In this document: positions 43,092 through 47,183 of the stretch, piece by piece
Position numbering within the stretch: the first letter of the stretch is position 1
How the letters are laid out: the number at the start of each line of letters is the position of its first letter
Assembly (NCBI GenBank): GCA_031082425.1
Contig: JAVHLB010000013.1
Location: forward strand, 1 to 47,183
Direction: 5' to 3'
Length of the DNA: 47,183 nucleotides
Source: Candidatus Edwardsbacteria bacterium
Lineage (GTDB): Bacteria > Edwardsbacteria > AC1 > EtOH8
Notes under the pieces: generated by a model
Database searches by the model: none
What the model saw: only the letters and a program-made list of their open reading frames with translations
Told to the model about the DNA's origin: nothing
Translations under genes and position numbers: made by a program

Positions 43092-44140
43092 ATTCTGAGC
43101 TTGGGGAATATTTTAATGACGATCTTTTTAATGTCGCCGGCAAATATTTGGTAGCCCTCGGTAGCCTGAATATCCCTCAATATGGTTGATTCTTTCAGGT
43201 ATTCCCGGCCGATGCTAAAGGCTATTCCCAGGAACAGGCCGAAAGCTATGGAGGCCAGCAACACCCTGGTCCGGGAGTTGCTCTTGACAGCCGGGGGCCG
43301 GGCCTTCTCTACGATGTCGATGATCGGGATATCCTTGATCTCCTGGAGCTTGGCCTTTTCATACTCCTTGGTTATGATCACAAATATTTCTTCCTGAATC
43401 CTTAGATCCCTGGTCCGGCGGACCATTTCTTGCTGGAGCGATGGGGACGACATCAGCTGGCGATTATTTTCCCTAAAAAAGGTGAGGTTTTGTTCGGCCC
43501 TCCTCAGGTCCTCTCTGGCTTTAGTCAATTGCTCTTCAATGTATTTCCGATTGTTGCCGGCCTTGCTTTTACGGAAATATTTGTTGTAGGTGTCCAACTG
43601 CTCCACGATGTAATTGGCCATCTGCGAGGCGATGTCGGGATCCTTGAAGGTCACCATTATATCCAGGGTCCCCTCCTTGATGGAGATGGGCATTTTGATC
43701 ATGCCCATAACCGCCTCATGAAGAAAATACCCCATCAGTTCCGGGTTCTTCTCCTTGATACCCAGCACTTGGGCCAGGGTCCGCGGGGCATTGTCCTTTC
43801 TCCCCTGATAAGCCTTTTGGGCCAGGGAATCGGTCATCCGCTGGCTGGCGATGATCCGCTGGTAGATCTGGGGAGTATTGATCTTGACCTTGGTCCCGGG
43901 AATGTCCACCCCCAGTTCGTTGGCCATTACCGACAGTGCGGAAAATGTCCCGGCCTCCTCTCCCGTCGGTAATATCGTCAATTGGGCCTTAAATATCGGT
44001 TTGGTAAAAAAAAGCAGTTGGACCAGAGTAACAGTGCCGATAGCTCCTGTTATAAAAAATATCAGCTTCCAGTCCCTGAGAATAATATCAATATACTTTA
44101 AGGCAGAGCTGCCCTGATTTTCTCTTATCTGATTTTCCAT
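43088..44140 (-). CDS. wzz: Chain-length determinant protein (Wzz/PCP family)
   Basis: A 350-residue inner-membrane polysaccharide co-polymerase. One helix near residues 28-48 (KLIFFITGAIGTVTLVQLLFF) and one near 285-305 (LLASIAFGLFLGIAFS) flank a periplasmic coiled-coil domain. That domain includes EEQLTKAREDLRRAEQNLTFFRENN. A PxxP-like segment precedes the second helix (VEKARPPAVKSNSRTR). The cytoplasmic tail is short, with no tyrosine-kinase domain of the Wzc type. It would regulate polymer length together with the Wza-type exporter. AGG lies seven bases before the ATG. No separate BY-kinase is present in the window. Confidence 0.9.
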   Translation of the reverse strand: MENQIRENQGSSALKYIDIILRDWKLIFFITGAIGTVTLVQLLFFTKPIFKAQLTILPTGEEAGTFSALSVMANELGVDIPGTKVKINTPQIYQRIIASQRMTDSLAQKAYQGRKDNAPRTLAQVLGIKEKNPELMGYFLHEAVMGMIKMPISIKEGTLDIMVTFKDPDIASQMANYIVEQLDTYNKYFRKSKAGNNRKYIEEQLTKAREDLRRAEQNLTFFRENNRQLMSSPSLQQEMVRRTRDLRIQEEIFVIITKEYEKAKLQEIKDIPIIDIVEKARPPAVKSNSRTRVLLASIAFGLFLGIAFSIGREYLKESTILRDIQATEGYQIFAGDIKKIVIKIFPKLRI

Positions 44141-44203
44141 TAATAAACCTTTATATGTGTTATTAATCTTTCTAAACGCAATTAAAACAGGAGGGTATAT
44201 AAT

Positions 44204-46252
44204 TTACTGCAGTTGTTTGATGCCCACCACTATCACCACCGTTGTCGTTAATATTGCCGTAGTGCTCTGAATAACCTCGCTCCATTTGACCCCGGCGCCT
44301 TCCTTCTTTTTGGGTACGATGATCGAGGCTCCCGGCGGGATATTGCGCTGGAACAGTCCCAGGAAGGTTTTGGGCTTCATGTTCCGCCCGTTGGGCAGCC
44401 GGACGGTTATCCTTTTGCGGTCGGCATCCTCGGTGGTGCCTCCCACCTTTTCCAGATAATGTTTGAACCCGTGGTTGGGCTCATAGAGGGTGTTGACCGG
44501 AAAGCGGACCTCCCCGGTGATATTGACGGTAGCCGGCCTTTCTGGGATGGACAGCACATCGCCGTCCCGCATCACGACATCGTGCAGACTGCCGTTCCTG
44601 TTTAGGGCCTTGGCTAGGTTCACATCGATCTGGCCCTCCCCGGCCCGGCTGAAGATGCTGCCTTCGGGATAGGCCAAGGGCTTAAGCCCTCCGGCCCGTT
44701 TGATGATGCTGGAAAGACGCTCTCCCTCGGCCGACAAGGAGTAATATCCCGGGAAATACACCATGCCGTCGATGGTCACCCTTTTCTGGAACTGGTAGTC
44801 GGGGTCCTGGCGGACGATCACCCGGTCCCGGGATTTTAAGGGAAAGGCCCGGTCGGTCTCGCTGTCCAGGTTGAGTATGAAGGTGACCGTCGATTCCGGC
44901 CGGGCGTAGAACAGCATCCGGGACACCTCGGCCCTGGGACGGTAAGCGATCTTCAATAGCCCACCGGCCTTATCTACCAATTCCCCGACCGTGGTATTGT
45001 CGGTGATCTCATAGGGCCCTGGCATCAGGACGAACCCGTCGATAGTGACGATATTGTCTATTCCCTCGGGCACCTTGTATATGCCGATCACGTCCTCGTT
45101 CTCCAGCTGGTACTCGGCCGGATTTGACATTATGTCACGGTAAGAAAGATCTATCAAAGTGACCAGTCCGTCCCGGCCGGTGCGGTTTATCTGGATGATC
45201 TCGGTATAGGCATCGGGGCGCAGCCCTCCGGCCAGGGCCAGCACTGCCTTCAATCCCTCGCCGGGCAGGGGCTCATATATGCCGGGGCGGTAGACCCCCC
45301 GGGGGATGGCCACCTTCCTGGGCGCCAGCGGCACATACACCACGTCTCCGTTCTGCAGCCGGATATCGCTGTCCTTTTTTCCCTTCAGGATCAGATCGTA
45401 GAGATCGATGGTTGCTATCGTCTTGTTGTTGCGAAGCACCTGGACCTTTCGCAACGATCCCTGGTTGGTGGGACCGGACGCGTAATAAAGGGCGGTAAAA
45501 GCGGTGCTGGTGCTGGAGATGAGGAAACCGCCGGGCTGCTGGACCTCGCCCAGGACGAAGATCTTTATCCTCTTCAATTTTCCGGTGGTCACATCCACCG
45601 ATATGGCTTTGGACCTGATGCCGGCGTAAATCTGGGACAGGCGCTCCACGATCTTCTTATGGGCTTCGGCCAGGGTCAGCCCGTTGACTATCACCATTCC
45701 GGCTTCGGGAAGATTGATCTTACCCTCCCTATCCACTTTATAGGTTCCCGAATACTGCACTTCGCCGTAGAGACTGACCATCAGCTCATCATCGGTCCCG
45801 ATCTGGTAATTGGGGTCGGCCGGAGCATAGTCCAGCGGTTCAAAGGTTATTGCCGGGTTGTTGAATATCTCGTACCCGAAAGGAGGCAGGGAAAACAGCC
45901 TATATTTTGGTGTTTTTACTATGTTATAACTTTCAAAGACAGCATGCTGCATTTCCCGAAAGGCTTGAGACCCGCCCAAAGATTCCTTGGCCTTCTTCTT
46001 TTCCGAGTCCGAAGCCGCCTCTTCAGCAACCTTCCCCTCATTTTTGGTCTTTTCTATGGCATTAAGGATATCTTGGTCGGTGTAGCCGACATCTCTGGCC
46101 TTTTCCACCGCATCGGGAACGGTCAAACCGGCCTTGCTGACTTCGGCATCTAGCCCGGCATCAGTAATTGCCCTAGCTGCATCCTGGGCCGAAGCGTTCT
46201 GGAAAAACAAAAGGATCGCCAAGGCAACTATATTTTTCATGATTGATCGCAT
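44204..46252 (-). CDS. wza: Polysaccharide export protein with multiple SLBB domains (Wza-like)
   Basis: A 682-residue exporter component, much longer than E. coli Wza (379). A signal peptide covers residues 1-22 (cleaved near ASA-Q) with no lipobox Cys. Residues 23-100 are a charged helical stretch absent from Wza. The Poly_export domain lies at about 148-225 (YQIGTDDELMVSLYGEVQYSG). Four or five SLBB repeats follow, with recurring IFVLGEVQQPGGF, RGVYRPGIYEPL, VMPGPYEI-like and GMVYFPGYYSLS segments. The C-terminus (664-680) is hydrophobic. GAGG lies ten bases before ATG 46252; ATG 46240 is an alternative start. It is the first gene of the operon. Confidence 0.92.
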   Translation of the reverse strand: MRSIMKNIVALAILLFFQNASAQDAARAITDAGLDAEVSKAGLTVPDAVEKARDVGYTDQDILNAIEKTKNEGKVAEEAASDSEKKKAKESLGGSQAFREMQHAVFESYNIVKTPKYRLFSLPPFGYEIFNNPAITFEPLDYAPADPNYQIGTDDELMVSLYGEVQYSGTYKVDREGKINLPEAGMVIVNGLTLAEAHKKIVERLSQIYAGIRSKAISVDVTTGKLKRIKIFVLGEVQQPGGFLISSTSTAFTALYYASGPTNQGSLRKVQVLRNNKTIATIDLYDLILKGKKDSDIRLQNGDVVYVPLAPRKVAIPRGVYRPGIYEPLPGEGLKAVLALAGGLRPDAYTEIIQINRTGRDGLVTLIDLSYRDIMSNPAEYQLENEDVIGIYKVPEGIDNIVTIDGFVLMPGPYEITDNTTVGELVDKAGGLLKIAYRPRAEVSRMLFYARPESTVTFILNLDSETDRAFPLKSRDRVIVRQDPDYQFQKRVTIDGMVYFPGYYSLSAEGERLSSIIKRAGGLKPLAYPEGSIFSRAGEGQIDVNLAKALNRNGSLHDVVMRDGDVLSIPERPATVNITGEVRFPVNTLYEPNHGFKHYLEKVGGTTEDADRKRITVRLPNGRNMKPKTFLGLFQRNIPPGASIIVPKKKEGAGVKWSEVIQSTTAILTTTVVIVVGIKQLQ

Positions 46253-46417
46253 CTTATTTCATCCTCGATTTAACAAATTTGAAATATCTGGTTAATTTAT
46301 GATCTGTTTTTAACCGCCAAAACCCGCTTAAGCAATTTTCCCGAAAGTTTAATTGTTTTTCTTTTTATATCCTTTGAAATCAGCGCAACTTCATGTGAAG
46401 TATTATATTAAAAGAAC

Positions 46418-46446
46418 ATTTTAGCATGAATGTTTATCATAGTCAA
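46418..46446 (-). promoter_or_regulatory. Sigma70-like promoter for the wza-led operon
   Basis: On the minus strand TTGACT (46446-46441) and TAAAAT (46423-46418) are separated by exactly 17 bases, close to the sigma70 consensus. It lies downstream of the preceding gene's terminator and about 166 bases before the wza start codon. This is the best promoter in the window by pattern and position. Confidence 0.75.
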
Positions 46447-46505
46447 GGGATTAAAAAATGTTATATAAATGAAAATATTTTATAATTTTAAGAATAAAAT
46501 ACAAT

Positions 46506-46539
46506 AAAAAAACGCTCTTTATCATTAAAATAAAGAGCG
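46506..46539 (-). terminator. Rho-independent terminator of the upstream flippase-like gene
   Basis: A perfect 10-bp stem, CGCTCTTTAT (46513-46522) with ATAAAGAGCG (46530-46539), encloses a 7-base loop. On the minus strand it is followed by a run of seven Ts (46512-46506). It begins about 30 bases after the stop of the flippase-like gene and separates that unit from the wza operon. Confidence 0.88.
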
Positions 46540-46571
46540 CGGGTCCCTGTCATTTAATACATTGTGTTTCT

Positions 46572-47183
46572 TTAAGTTACATTTCTGCAGTGTCTTTGCC
46601 AAAAAACATATAGACCTATTCCTGCAATCAGCATTGCCAAAGCTTCAGCCAATGGCAGGGAAATTGACCCCCATTTACTATACCCCAAAATGATGTTAAA
46701 AGAGGTGAAAATTGCCAATATTATCTGAAATTTGCCTATAATAGATACCAAACCCCGGGCATAGATGAACATTCCGGAATAATAGCTGATGCAGGAAAAA
46801 AGTATCCAGGGAATATAATTTATATAATAGATCTGTACCCTTTGGTATTCAGGTCCCCAAAACTTGGTGATCAAAGGAAGTAATATATAAATTACAGTCA
46901 GGGATGACAACACGACGTATAATAGCACAACCCAAAGCCACCTTTTAAATAAAATTTCAAGCCGGGGATGGTCCATTTTTGATAAGGCTGGGATATAGGC
47001 AAAGTACAACATGGATATCAAAATTAAATGAGCCCCGGCGAACTTTCCCGCTAAAAAATAATAGGTCAGGTCCTGGCTGACGCCAGTCGTGGTAAGATAA
47101 ATCACTCCGAACCAGTTGGAGATATATAAGGCGATACCGGTAAGGGCTATGGGCAGTGATTTTTTCAGGATTTTTTTCAGCAG
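46572..47183 (-). CDS. Polysaccharide flippase-like membrane protein, C-terminal part (cut by window edge)
   Basis: The frame stays open from the right edge of the window to the stop at 46572, giving 204 visible residues of a larger protein. Six or so helices are seen, including GALYISNWFG-like, AHLILISMLYFAYIPALS, WLWVVLLYVVLSSLTVIYILLP and MFIYARGLVSIIGKFQIILAI. The character is that of a Wzx/MVF-type polysaccharide flippase C-terminal half. It ends in a terminator and so belongs to a separate transcription unit from the wza operon. The start lies outside the window. Confidence 0.7.
   Translation of the reverse strand: MLKKILKKSLPIALTGIALYISNWFGVIYLTTTGVSQDLTYYFLAGKFAGAHLILISMLYFAYIPALSKMDHPRLEILFKRWLWVVLLYVVLSSLTVIYILLPLITKFWGPEYQRVQIYYINYIPWILFSCISYYSGMFIYARGLVSIIGKFQIILAIFTSFNIILGYSKWGSISLPLAEALAMLIAGIGLYVFWQRHCRNVT

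Larger units (their letters stand above)
46253..46571. other. 319-base spacer with wza leader, promoter and terminator
   Basis: This AT-rich gap separates wza from the next upstream gene. It contains a strong promoter-like pair at 46418-46446 and a rho-independent terminator at 46506-46539, both on the minus strand. The implied untranslated leader of wza is about 160 bases long. I see no riboswitch, attenuator hairpin with T-run or small gene in it. Confidence 0.65.

Noticed and set aside
46311..46318. GGCGGTTA on the minus strand in the wza leader, resembling the ops/RfaH element
   Set aside because: Only the first part (GGCGGT) agrees with the ops consensus, with no conserved downstream bases and no RfaH-like gene nearby.
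1..47183. CRISPR array or prophage genes
   Set aside because: No regularly spaced direct repeats with unique spacers, and no phage structural or integrase genes, were seen in reading the window.

Overview
The window is almost entirely a leftward-reading (minus strand) chromosomal region from a diderm (Gram-negative-type) bacterium. Evidence for an outer membrane is an LptB-type and a LolD-type ABC ATPase, a Wza-type export protein, a Wzi-type outer-membrane protein and a YafK-type L,D-transpeptidase. No rRNA, tRNA or phylogenetic marker gene was seen, so I cannot place the organism. The repeat-rich spacers and unusual gene variants suggest an uncultured lineage rather than a well-studied model, but that is an inference.

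Layout from left to right (genes are transcribed right to left). 1-4.6 kb: a secreted hypothetical protein, a 0.75 kb repeat-filled non-coding spacer, a tiny membrane protein with an SLC6/NSS sodium symporter, and an L,D-transpeptidase. 4.6-10 kb: a PLP aminotransferase, GDP-fucose synthase, LptB, LolD, a REP-associated tyrosine transposase (RAYT) with a perfect palindrome inside it, and an MFS transporter. 10-19.5 kb (GC-rich): a polyprenyl-phosphate sugar-1-P transferase, a GT4, a Wzi-like protein, the full GDP-D-glycero-alpha-D-manno-heptose set (GmhB, GmhA, HddC, HddA) with an associated epimerase, and a second sugar-1-P transferase. 19.5-40.5 kb (mostly AT-rich): a glycan-specific cassette with five more retaining or inverting glycosyltransferases, GDP-mannose 6-dehydrogenase, an AsnB amidotransferase, acyl- and methyltransferases, an alpha/alpha-toroid protein, a UDP-hexose epimerase, a DUF362 protein, two ATP-grasp ligases, a Wzy-like polymerase, an FkbM methyltransferase, a Wzx flippase and a capsule-type GT-B. 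40.5-46.3 kb (GC-rich again): a NeuB-SAF-cupin synthase, a small HAD phosphatase, a CMP-sugar synthetase, Wzz and Wza. A strong sigma70-like promoter and the terminator of the next gene (a partial flippase at the right edge) lie just upstream of wza.

The genes together describe a Wzx/Wzy-dependent surface polysaccharide. The sugar supply indicated in the window is GDP-heptose (and perhaps a modified heptose), GDP-mannuronate, a UDP-HexNAc or UDP-hexose epimer, a CMP-nonulosonate-type acid, and possibly GDP-fucose. The sugars would be assembled on undecaprenyl phosphate, flipped, polymerised, and exported through Wza with chain-length control by Wzz. AsnB and the two ATP-grasp enzymes point to amide chemistry on the uronic or nonulosonic acid carboxyls, which is the least ordinary part of the locus. 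The ATGA-type overlaps and tiny gaps through most of the run indicate long co-transcribed units.
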